A stretch of 64,000 nt of DNA, from NCBI GenBank assembly GCA_026122225.1, contig JANEZZ010001855.1, positions 558,001 through 622,000 on the forward strand. The letters run 5' to 3'. The translations under genes were made by a program, and so were the position numbers. Shown here one piece after another: positions 10,938-21,027 of the stretch (position 1 is the first letter of the stretch; each line of letters begins with the position of its first letter). Source of the stretch: Heloderma charlesbogerti. Taxonomy: Eukaryota; Chordata; Lepidosauria; Squamata; Helodermatidae. The notes under the pieces are model-generated. The model was not told where the DNA came from, did no database searches, and worked only from the letters and a program-made list of their open reading frames with translations.

Positions 10938-12330
10938 GAACTCCTTTAGACAGTTGTGCGTATTACTTCAGATGTGAGGCACTCAACTAACCTTTCTCTT
11001 CTCTTTCAACCGCCATGCCATGCTTCCATGTTCCCCGTATGTTAGAACAATAACAAAACTGTTTGCCTGCTTTTAAAATAATACTTCAAATGTGCTATTT
11101 GGTATTTTACACTCTCTTAAATCATAGTACCATCATGACTACAGGAATTAAATGATGCTTACTTCTGCTGCTTTCATCACCTGCTGTTCTCTGGCATTTG
11201 TTGGGGACTCCTTGGAGCTATGGGGACCCCCCAGGGATAGAGCACCCTGGACTTTGTCCCCAAGTTGCAGCCCTAGTAGCACCAACTGTGTTCTCTTACT
11301 ATCAGTTTTGGGGGAATTGTTCTTCTCATGCTGCTTGCCTTGGACACAGCCAGATCAGAATGCAACATTGCAATTATAATCACTTGCAGCAGAGGGTAAG
11401 AAACCTGCTCCCATCTTCTCTGTGCTGCTCTTGTTCTCTCTGCCTTGGCCAGCTTCCCAGGAACTTTTGCCAACAGAAATATTGTTGGCAGAGTCAGATA
11501 AGGGAATTCCTGCCAAATCTGCTGCCTCCCTCCGGGTTCATATTCTCTCTCGGCCTGCTCAGACACTTATGCAAAGCCAGCAAAACCCCACCCCAATGGG
11601 ACAGCTTACCTTGCTCTAACTGCTTCTTACCCTGCCCTGCCTCGCTGCAAATAAAACCTGGTTTTAGGTTGTTGTTGTTTTCAAGGCTCATTTTACACAA
11701 GGACTTCGCAGGGCTTTGCCTTGAAGCCTGAAGCACATGAAGCGACTGTGAGGAGCATGTCTCTGAACATGGACAGAGTGCCTCTGAAGGGACCAGCCAA
11801 AATGTGGAGAGGTCAGGTTGATGGGTCTAAGTCAGCCCCTTTTTATATTATGCAAGTTGTCGATCCCAGCCTGTCTCCTACCACTCCACTGCAGCAGAGA
11901 CCACCAAATACCATCTTCTTACCTCTTCTGTCCCACTTTCGCCTTTCACCTAGAAATACAGAGAGACATTCAGTCCTCTTCTCTTATCCCTCTTGTACTC
12001 CCTCTCAGTTTCTTTCACCATAATGTTCCTTCCGCTCCAGTGCCTCAGTCACTGTCCTTGATTCATCATCCCTGCTAGACAACACAAACACATTTTTATG
12101 GGAGGGAGGAGTAGGAAGCGGCCGTACTGTTTTCCCTGTCATGTCCTTCTCTCTTCCCCACCACCCCCATTTGCCCCCCGTTGTAGGAAGAGGCTGTAGC
12201 ATGAAGAAAGCCCTGAAGCTCTGTAGAGCCTGTTTGACAAGTTCCACCCATGATGGACAAAGGCCAGAGGATTCCTGCAGAGAGAATCTCTCCACAGCCA
12301 GGAGACTGGGTGATTTGGACACAGCAGGAC
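10938..12330. other. Anonymous intergenic DNA, partly duplicated near 15.1-15.4 kb
   Basis: 10480-10536 and 10938-11150 resemble 15067-15400, a dispersed repeat interrupted by different MITEs in each copy. The rest shows no recognisable gene. The frames at 11198-11731 and 12096-12629 lack family motifs and overlap each other on both strands. Confidence 0.5.
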
Positions 12331-12337
12331 ATGGTCT

Positions 12338-12490
12338 GAAGGTGCATGATGCAGCAACTTTGTGGAAGCTGAGCAGGTCTAAGCCAGGCCAATGCCTGGA
12401 TGGGAGACTCTCTTGGAACCCCATTCATGCACACACACACCTGGAGTTCCACAAAATGGATGGTGGGATAGAAATATGTGCACTCAATTC
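12338..12490 (+). mobile_element. 5S-rRNA-derived SINE
   Basis: Contains GGAAGCTGAGCAGGTCTAAG and TGCCTGGATGGGAGACTCTC, matching the internal promoter region of 5S rRNA, then an unrelated tail with a CA run. Diverged, so not a functional 5S gene. Confidence 0.7.
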
Positions 12491-12679
12491 GGAGATGATA
12501 TGGGGACCTTATGCCAGCCCGTATCCAGCTTCCAACCACACATCCAAAAGTTCCTTGATGCAGTTTTTTATCTTCTGGCATTCATATACAGTCTACAGTG
12601 GTGTTTGCATATTTTCTTCTGCAGGGTAAATAACAGCTTCAGGAGGACTTAAAAATTGGAGAAATTATATGAGATAGTT

Positions 12680-12699
12680 AGATGATGATGATGATGATG

Positions 12700-12733
<34 letters not shown>

Positions 12734-12817
12734 CATAGATAGATACATAGATAGATGATAGGGGGTGAGTGAGAGAGAGAGAGAGAGAGAGAGAGAATAG
12801 ATAGATGATAGATAGAT

Positions 12818-12864
<47 letters not shown>
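12680..12864. repeat. Compound microsatellite (GAT, GATA, GA, GACA)
   Basis: Successive runs of GAT, GATA/CATA, GA, GATA/GATG, then about ten GACA units. Confidence 0.97.
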
Positions 12865-12871
12865 TAGGTAA

Positions 12872-13206
12872 AAGGTAAAAATGTCCCCAGCCAGTCGTGT
12901 CCGACTCTAGGGTGTGGTGCTCATCTCCATTTCTAAGCCGAAGAGCCAGCGCTGTCCGAAGACGCTTCCGTGGTCATGTGGCCGGCATGACTGAACACCG
13001 AGGTGCACGGAACGCTATTACCTTTCCCGCCGAAGTGGTACCTATTTATCTACTTGCAATTTCTTGCTTTCAAACTGCTAGGTTGGCAGAAGCTGGGACT
13101 GAAGACGGGAGCTCACTCCGTCACGCGGCACTCGGGTCTCGAACTGCTGTCCTGCCGACTTTCCGGTCTGCAGTTCAGCGTCTTAACCACTAAGCCACTG
13201 CGGCCT
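12872..13206 (-). mobile_element. tRNA-headed SINE with Bov-B-like tail
   Basis: Read on the minus strand, it begins with a tRNA-like head (CAGTGGCTTAGTGGTTAAG, then TTCGAGACCCG) and ends in GAGTCGGACACGACTGG, a Bov-B-type 3' end. It directly abuts the GACA run. Confidence 0.75.
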
Positions 13207-13319
13207 CTAGCCACCGTGGCCTAGATCTCCATACAAACCATACAGACTAGATCTCCATACAAACCAGATCTCCATGACTAGTTTGGCCCTTAGATGCCTT
13301 TTTAAAAGGATTAGACTGG

Positions 13320-13500
13320 GGGAGGAGGGACCTCTGTCCCTCCAGATGTTGCTGGACTGCAACCCTTATTATCCCCAACCATTGGCCTTGCTGGATGACA
13401 AATCCCATCAACCACCAGCCAGCATGGCCAGTAGCTAGGGACTGTTGGAGTTTTTAGCCCAACATCATCTGGAGGGACAGAGGTTCCCTGCCTCCAGATT
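13320..13500. mobile_element. Palindromic MITE of the CCTCCAGATGTTG family
   Basis: Starts CCTCTGTCCCTCCAGATGTT and ends with its near complement. The interior is an imperfect inverted repeat. Relatives occur at 16473, 35058, 54215, 56938 and 61300. Confidence 0.7.
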
Positions 13501-14579
13501 AGACACAGCCAAAAGTTTATCACCAGCCATTTGCCATGGCAGCTAAATGGACCCTCCAGGGGCAGGGGCAATATACTCTGAAAACCAGGCATTGAGGATG
13601 ATGGCTACTAGCTATGTTAGCGAAATGGGAGGCAGCATGCCTCCAGAGGCAGCATGCACCAGCACTGGATGAGTGCAAGAGGGGAAGCCCCTTGGTTTTA
13701 CGCTTTGCACGCCCAGAGGCAACACACTAGTGACAGCTGAAAACAGAATGGTGAACAAGAAATACTTTTAGTTTGACCCAACGAGACAACTCTTACATGA
13801 GCACTTATGTCACAAGATATTCACAGAATGCAGTTTTGCTGCTGTCACTGAAGGCTGGCTGACAATATGCACTCCAATGGGCGAAGGCCATGGTGTGCTC
13901 CGCTTACGCAGGAGGACTCCCAGTCACTTGACATTGACCTGTCTCAAACCAAAGCCTTGAGAAGCCCAATGGTGAAGAAAGCATTCACCTGCGGGGTGGG
14001 CCAGTGGTCCCTTTTTTTCCCCTTTGTGTTGCTGCCACGACCCCTCTATTCAACCCTAGATTTGGGGACAGGGTCCTCCCAAACTACCAGCTGACTTCCC
14101 GGTGGAGTTCAGCCTGTTTACCTTTAACCACCCCTCAGCCACAGCTTATAGCATGAACAAGTGATCTGGCATGCAGGGCAATAATCCTTGTGGGATCAAA
14201 AGTATACAGTCAAACCCCAGGTCCCAAATTCATCAGCTTTACCAAGATTAGGCTTTTTAAGCCCCTTGCCAGTTTCACCTCCTTGATGGAATTCCTCTGG
14301 AGCTCAATGACACAATCTCTTTGTAGATCAAGCACAGGCATTACAGGTCACAGCGTGACACAGACGTAGGAAAGGCCACTGCCTGACACATCTTGATCGA
14401 TGTCACAGCCACTGTCCAATAGGTGTCCGCATCCAGTACAGTCATGCAGCCACATTGCAGATCCCATTTCAAATGGCTCATTATGTTTGGCTCCACCTGA
14501 AAGAAGCATTTCCTTAAGGGGTGACAGCTGGATCCTGCACCAAAAATAAACAAGTACTGTGAAGCTGCTGCTATATGTA
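13501..14579. other. Anonymous intergenic DNA
   Basis: No repeat or gene recognised. A minus-strand frame at 14348-14510 follows a CTTTCAG acceptor-like site but shows no known domain; see the rejected items. Confidence 0.4.
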
Positions 14580-14587
14580 ATGATAAC

Positions 14588-15058
14588 TAGGGACGTTAGA
14601 GAATTCCGCCACAGACTCCAATGAGGCCGGATTCTAAAGAATCTGGCCCTTTGGAGTCCATGGCAGAACGGACCACCCACCTCGGCCACCCCGCGATGTT
14701 GCCCGGGAACGGATCCTACCTGCCACCGGCCATCCGTTGCCGTCCTGCGGAAGAAAATGGCATCCGGCGTAGTGGACGCCACTTACATCCCTTCTCTTTG
14801 CCGTGATAGGCTACGTAAATCTTTATGTAGCCTATCACAGCAAAGAGCAGGGACTCAAATGGCATCCGCTACGCTGGACACCATTAGTGTCCCAGAGGCC
14901 AGAAGTCCACCAGCGGCCAGAGCCGGCTGGCAGCTCCACGGACTTGCCATGGAGCGGAGCCGGCCGGTCAGGAAGGATTCCGGGGGGGATGGACGTATCA
15001 CCTCCCCCCCCTGCGGACCCCCCACAGACTCCAGGTAAGGGGGTTTTGCACATCCCTA
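14588..15058. mobile_element. hAT-type MITE with palindromic core, copy 3
   Basis: TAGGGACG...CATCCCTA with a perfect 8-bp duplication ATGATAAC (14580-14587, 15059-15066). It has one GATAGGCTACGTAAATC palindrome near 14803-14840. Confidence 0.9.
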
Positions 15059-16470
15059 ATGATAACTTCAAACAGTGGTAGAGTTAGGTAATTTTAGGGC
15101 CTAGACTTAATGGTCTTATGTGTGTTGGAGGGGCACTTTAGACCTCTATGTGTATTTCTTCTGTTGAGAAGCACACCCAGTGGAGACTGGTGGCTCCAAT
15201 TTCAGTGGAGCTGTAAATCTGCTCCATAAGCACGCCACTAACATTCCTCTTCACCCCATGACCATCGCTCCATTCTTTACAACTGCTTTTACATTCCCAT
15301 TGTGCTAGAATAACAAAAACATCACTTGCCAATGCTGATTTAAAAAATGCTTCAAGTGTATGCAGTTTGCATATTTAACTCACTTAGAGAATAGCACCAT
15401 CGCAATTATGGGGGGGGCGGGGCGGGAATGGAGTCTGCTTCTACTGCCATGATGGCCTCATTACCTGCTGCTCACCGGGTGGTCATTTGAGAGCTGCAGT
15501 ACTGGCTTGAAAAAGCCCCGAAGGTGCTGTTCCAGTTGCAGCACGTTTTCCAAGTGTCAGGTGCAACCGTTGGAGCTCTGACCTTCCACGGATCCATTTA
15601 CAGGGGCCATCTCCACAGATGATGCGAGGGACATGGCCAGCATCCATTCTTGCAATCCTGGCTGGCTGTACTTTGCCCAGCTGTTGAGGTGGCAGAACAA
15701 AACACTGGCTGACCATCTCTTGTGATCCCCTAATTCAGGCATGGTTCAAACAAATGTGCACTGAGGGACAAGAAGGACTACTTGGATGAAGAAACTGCAT
15801 TCCAATATACCTGACTCAGAAGTAAGGGCTTTTCTTTTTAAATGATATAAATAAGGCATGGTTTGTGAGGCAAGAATTGTAGGGAGGACTCGGCCTCCTT
15901 ACGTTTTCTTCCCACCTCCCCTGCCTGTTTCTCTCTCCATCCACCCACGCTCTTCTTTCCCATTAATCACCCATCTTCCTGTGTCACTAATTAGCTTCCT
16001 CGCTGCCCACATAGAGACTCCAGAGAATTCCCCTTACTTGCCCTTCCATTGGCTAATGAGCCTTGCTAATGAACTGCCCATCACAGGCTGCCATATATCA
16101 CCAACCACAGTGGGCCATGTAGAGGTGAGATTTAACCCTTTGCTTACAGATCCCAACGGTCAGGAGGACCGATGTTATGTACATCAGTGTGATGATGAAG
16201 GAAGGAGGTGGTCTGTCTCTCTGCTAATGCATGGGAAGAACAGACTTGATAGATTTCTTTTCTGGCAAGTTTCTTGATTGGTGGTGGTACAGCTCAATGG
16301 AAAAAATTAAATCCCCAGCATCTCCTGTTAAAAAGGGCCTCAGGTAGCGGGGCTGGAAAATACATCTGCCTGGGACCTTGTAGAGTTGTTGATCAACAGA
16401 GTACTGGAGATGTAGAGTTTGGTCCAGTGCAAGACACCTTCATATGCATCTTTTAACAGTTTGAAGGACT
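15059..16470. other. Anonymous intergenic DNA
   Basis: Includes the duplicated segment shared with 10.5-11.1 kb and part of a CAGTGGAGACTGGTGGC-type MITE near 15178. A minus-strand stretch at 15600-15690 has exon-like splice signals but no recognisable product. Confidence 0.4.
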
Positions 16471-16472
16471 GG

Positions 16473-16602
16473 GCAACTTGTGGCCCTCCAGTTCTTTTGG
16501 CCTACAACTCCCATGATCCTTCACCATTAGCTAGGCTGGCTGGGCCTGATAGGAGTTATAGCCCAAAACATCTGGAGGGCCATAAGTTGCCCACATCATT
16601 AA
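16473..16602. mobile_element. Palindromic MITE of the GGCAACTTGTGGCCCTCCAG family
   Basis: Inverted repeat whose arms are GGGCAACTTGTGGCCCTCC and its complement, with CCTACAACTCCCATGATCC inside. No coding capacity. Confidence 0.8.
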
Positions 16603-16651
16603 AATGGTTAGTGTGTTGGACTAGGGAACCTTGAGTTCAAATCCCCACTTA

Positions 16652-17088
16652 GAGAGCAATCCTATGGGGGCTATAGGATAGTTCAGATTCCTGCAGCCGA
16701 GTTCAGAGACAGTGCTCTGACCTCAGACACAGGAGTCTGAGCTCTCCACCCTCTCCTTCTCCCCCTCACAGCCAGTGTGGAGAGAAACGCACCGGCTGCC
16801 TCTCTGAGGTTGCAAATGAACCCCAGGGAAGAGGAAAAGAGAGAGATTATTTGGGTAAGAAAGGGAGGGGACTGGGGAGGCCAGCATACAAAGAATCCTC
16901 CAGCATCCCCAGCCCCTTCCCTCCCACTCTGCAGAGCCCGAGCTTGTCGAGCGAAAAAGTCTGTCTAGCAAAAATGCAGAGTAGGAGGAGCACAGAGGCA
17001 AAGACTGCTTCCACTCTCTCACTCAGCATCGGCTGCCCATCAGCCTCCAAGTTCAGAGGCTGATAGGCATCCCAATAGGATTGCACCC
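16652..17088. mobile_element. PIF/Harbinger-like MITE, longer relative
   Basis: GAGAGCAATCCTATGG...ATAGGATTGCACCC flanked by TTA (16649-16651, 17089-17091). The ends match the element at 9223. An inverted relative ends at 63992. Confidence 0.72.
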
Positions 17089-17275
17089 TTAGCTGTGTGC
17101 TGGCATTCATGGGCTGAGATTTAGTGTCATGGCCAATATACGAGCATTCCTTGTCATCTCTGCTTACACCACAGGAAAGGCCCAGCAGGACGATAAGGGC
17201 TCTCCCTTTTTCATGCGGCTGTGGTGGGGAGGGACAGGGCCGCCCAGGCTGAAGTCTCCACATTTCCTTCCTGCA

Positions 17276-17391
17276 GCCAAGCCCAACGCAAGCTGCAGGC
17301 TGACCCAGGACCCGGGTCGAGGAGCTGAGACAATAAATGCTTTCCTGTCTGATGCGCCAACGGGTGGCCAGAGCAGCCAAAAAGAAAGGTG
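17276..17391 (+). other. Possible exon of an unrecognised gene
   Basis: A pyrimidine tract and CTTCCTGCAG acceptor-like site, an open frame (AKPNASCRLTQDPGRGAETI...), then AAAG|GTGGGT as a donor-like site. The surrounding sequence looks single-copy and GC-rich. I do not recognise the peptide, and no partner exon was found. Confidence 0.15.
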
Positions 17392-19352
17392 GGTCCTGAG
17401 CGACGGCCACAGCAGGCATTCCAAATGACAAGTGCATTTCCTGTTTCCTCCTTCCTGTTCTTCAGGTCTGTAAGAGACATTCTGCAAGACCCCTGGAGGG
17501 TGGAAGACAACACTTGGCAAGCTCCCTTACAGACACAAACTATGCATACAAGGAGTGTGGGCACCCACTTAAAGCACAGCTTTTTCTGCCCTCTCTGAAA
17601 GGCTGCCTCTGCCATTGAGTTTTTACTTCCCCAACCATCACTTATCAACGTCCGAGCAGGCGAACATGATAGGCTTCTCTTCCTCCCAACTGGGCGCACA
17701 TCCAAAAGCAATGCTGAAGACTCCTGGATTCTTAAAAGAATCACTGTTGCATTTGGTCAGTCATATACATACATACCTGTTTTACAAATACAAAGCTTTT
17801 AAGTGCTTCTGCACAGGTTGTTATTGGAAGAAATGAAAGCAGTAATGGATTTTAAAGAAAGCCAGGTTTACTCCAGATTCACCCCTCCACTAACTCCAAA
17901 ACTGATTTAGAAATAATATTAAAAAACACATGCCTTCAAAAAGGTTTTCTTACAAAAAAAAAAGCTCAAAAACTGATATTTCAAATAGTAAAACACACCC
18001 ACCCACAACCACAAAAGCTACAGCAGTTTAGTATTACTATTAGTGCCACACATGGTTCTCTGATATGCATGAACTACATTTGTGGGCTACATGCACAAAG
18101 AGAGCTCTGAACCCCAGTCAAATAACTCTACTCACCAGGAGAGGCTCCAGATTGCTGTTTCAAGCAGCAAGATGGAGCACCAACCTGCATGTGCATTTTC
18201 TCTCACACTCCCTCAAACATATGCATGCACAGACATGCGCACCATCCTGCAACTTCGAGCCGCAAGCTCACAGGAGTTAACGTCCTTTGCAACGCTTGTC
18301 TAGCCATCGCGGGTAATGTTGCCAAGAAGTTAGTTCTGCTTGACTTAGGACAAAACTGTATGTTACATGAAGCATGTGCTTTCAGAAGCATGCACATTAG
18401 CAAAATCAGTTACTGCGGTCGGACAGGGGAAGGACTGATCTTGAATGGAAGAGCAGCACATGAGGGAAGGGAGAGGGTAACCCTTTCCATTTTACCCAAG
18501 CAGCGCTTTGCCCCCAAAGCTGCTAACTGCTACTTACAGCAGCTTCAGAAGATGATTTCCAGTAGGTGAAATGGCATGGGGATGGAGGGTTAAGAATCCC
18601 CCTCCCTGTGTGCCACTGACCTGGATTGGGCCCTTCATGGCTGATGGTGCTAAGGAGATGTGCATGACCCACTGTAAACACACTTGTCAAAGCACATGGT
18701 GAACGCAACATGTTCAGCCAGCAACTTCTCTGCAACAAAAACTGGCCATGAAGCTTTAACCAGGGACACCAGCTAAAGATGGGTGAGAAGTCCATTTTAG
18801 TTCATTTTTTTTAATAAGAGTTTGCCAACATCTACAAATGTCTTTATATACAGAAGAGAAAGAACTTGACTTCTAAAAAGAAATGTGGATGAAACCAAAA
18901 CTGACAGATTAATCCATCCAGGCCAGAGCACCTTGAGTGCTTAGCTCTTAAAAGTCTGGATCTAAATCCCTGTGTACTCAACCACGTTTGTGGTGTGGCG
19001 TTCGGGCTGCTACCTCTTTTTTCTGAGAGGCTTCTCAACTTCAACAGCTTCATGGCAGGCAGGTACCACATGGCCCTCTCTGTGCTGCGAATAACTTTTT
19101 CTATTGAATTTGGCCAGCGAAGACAAGAATTTCAGTTCAGTTCATTTTTCATAAGAAATTTCCAAAATTTGCACATTTTGTCATTTTTGGGATGGAAAGA
19201 ACTTGACATTTTAACATGTTGAGTGTGGGGAGAAATCGAAACTGACAAATATGTCCATCCTGAACACCAGGTGTGATGATGTCCCAGCTGCTCAAGAAAT
19301 GTTCAGGGAAATATATTGGGAAACGAAATGGTGCAAATGCTCCCCCCACAAA

Positions 19353-19392
<40 letters not shown>

Positions 19393-19926
19393 TTCACACA
19401 CACACACACACACACACGCACATGGAGACCTCCACTTTAACTCTGACTATAACATTCCCATCAACAAAATACACCAGTTCACAAGCTGCCCGATGCTCCA
19501 TGTAGGAGTGGCACCGCACAACCATTTCAAATGTATTTTTGGTTTGAGTTCTGGACCAATGCCAAGGGTAGGCATGGTTGGCCACCTGTCAAGGGGCTAT
19601 ACCCCAGTAGGGTCCCACTGACAAGAGCCCTCTAGACTTGCTCCTCCTCTTCACCATTCTCCTCTGGTGGTGAGAAGGTTGGTCCTATTTTTCACCCGCC
19701 TCGTTTGCCTGCCTCTCTCTCAGGCCCAGACAACGGCGGAGGTGAAAAGCAGGAGCACCAGATGCCACTGCCGAGTGCTGACTTGCTCATTGGCTCTGTG
19801 CCTGTCAAGCAAGCAAGTGGTAGCAATGATGAGAAAAAGGAGAAGGAGCAACCATGCCTGGTGACAATGGCAGGGAGGAGGTAGACTTCCTGGGGAAGGG
19901 GGTCCATTGAGAGTCTATTGACCAAG
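17392..19926. other. Anonymous intergenic DNA
   Basis: Contains a CT run then a CA run at 19352-19418. Two similar segments near 18840-19070 and 19190-19300 look like a dispersed repeat. No supported gene. Confidence 0.45.
19352..19418. repeat. (CT)n followed by (CA)n microsatellite
   Basis: About 20 CT units with small interruptions, then about 11 CA units. Confidence 0.97.
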
Positions 19927-20496
19927 TGTCAGGAGTGTTTCTGAGCGCAAGGAGTGGGATAGTAGTTCAGATTCTGAAGAAGAACTTCCAGACATGGGGA
20001 GGTACTTTCCCAGGCTAGTCCAGACATGGCTAGGCAGGCTCCTCAGGTTTCAAAGGTCCAGCTGGAGGAGGAGGCAGGCTCTTCACACACACCCCGCCCC
20101 ATGAGAGATAGCGAACAAGGAGAGGAGGGTTTTTCAGGAGTCTGAATTAACAGATGCCAGGCACAGATGCAGAGCAAAGAGGGAGAAGGCTGGGGTGGAA
20201 CTTAGATGGTCCAACCCATTGGCCATGCGTGAGAAGCTGCACATAGAAGCCTCACGAGAGAGAGGCCTCCCGCCTCCTTAAGTAAGGCTAGTGAGACCGC
20301 CTCCCTCTTCAAAGGCAGGCAACCTTCGTAACTACCTTTCGAACCCTCAAAGGTATTTCCTTTTAGATTGAGAGCCCCTGAGAATTTGCATCTGTATGAC
20401 CTTGTGAAGAAATGGATTAAAAGCTGTAGACTGAAGCCTCTCATCTGTGTTTGATTTGGTGTTTGAAGTTCAGTGGGGGCAAAAGGAATCCTGACA
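19927..20496 (+). mobile_element. Solo LTR, copy D
   Basis: TGTCAGGAGTG...AATCCTGACA with a perfect 5-bp duplication CCAAG (19922-19926, 20497-20501). The frame T-GTC-AGG is open for about 58 codons and includes SSSDSEEELPD. No second LTR or internal region is present, so it is the product of LTR-LTR recombination. Confidence 0.88.
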
Positions 20497-20917
20497 CCAA
20501 GGGGCCTCCAAAACCTGCAGCCGGCACTGTTTGAGCTCTTGTGTTCACTCCCAGGCCTTCGCCACCAACTGCTGTTAGACATCGGGCAGGATGATGAGTC
20601 AATGACTTGATCCAGCAAGTCTGTTCTTATGGGATGATGATAATTTGTCCTCGGTATTCTGGACTGGGTCACCCCACCACATCAAACAAACAAACAAACA
20701 AAACCAAAGCATCACATCTGGATGAGCATGGCAATGGGGCCTTGGCTCAATCCTACAAAACAGTTCTCATGGAAATTTCTCAGAGAAGACAGATGGTACG
20801 CGGGTGGGAGTTGGGGCAAGTGCAGAAGAGGTATTTGGATGGGTAGCTTGGGTAGATCTCCCAAGCAGAGGAAATGGAACTGTCCATAAGAAATTATCCA
20901 TGCTCCATAGATGTCCA

Positions 20918-21027
20918 TTATTGCTTTTTCATGGGTTTCCTCTCAGGATTGTATTCAAGGTGCATGGAGTTACCATTTCCAATTTGGACTCCTAAGATGT
21001 CGTGGCCAGATATATGGATTCCACCAT
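20918..21027 (-). CDS. RIPK3: RIPK3 exon 10 (RHIM and stop codon)
   Basis: 110 nt with acceptor CTCTTTCCCAG| and stop TAA at 20920-20918. It reads [20 protein letters not shown] and ends in a basic tail, PERKPMKKQ. VQIGxxNxM fits the RHIM core (I/V)Q(I/V/L)GxxNxM that forms hetero-amyloid with RIPK1 and other RHIM proteins. The tail after the RHIM is short. No AATAAA was seen on the minus strand between the stop and the LTR at 20496, so the 3' end is not placed. Confidence 0.9.

Noticed and set aside
12338..12490. 5S rRNA gene
   Set aside because: Only the internal region resembles 5S and it is diverged, so it is a SINE relic.
11198..12629. Several overlapping long frames on both strands
   Set aside because: No recognisable domains, no paired splice sites, and they overlap one another and a 5S-derived SINE.
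14348..14510. Minus-strand open block after a CTTTCAG acceptor, considered as the RIPK3 last exon
   Set aside because: It would fit the split codon but contains no RHIM, and the true RHIM exon with the right phase is at 20918-21027.
17164..17744. Minus-strand frames of up to 177 codons
   Set aside because: GC-rich chance frames without family motifs; the only exon-like signals here are on the other strand.
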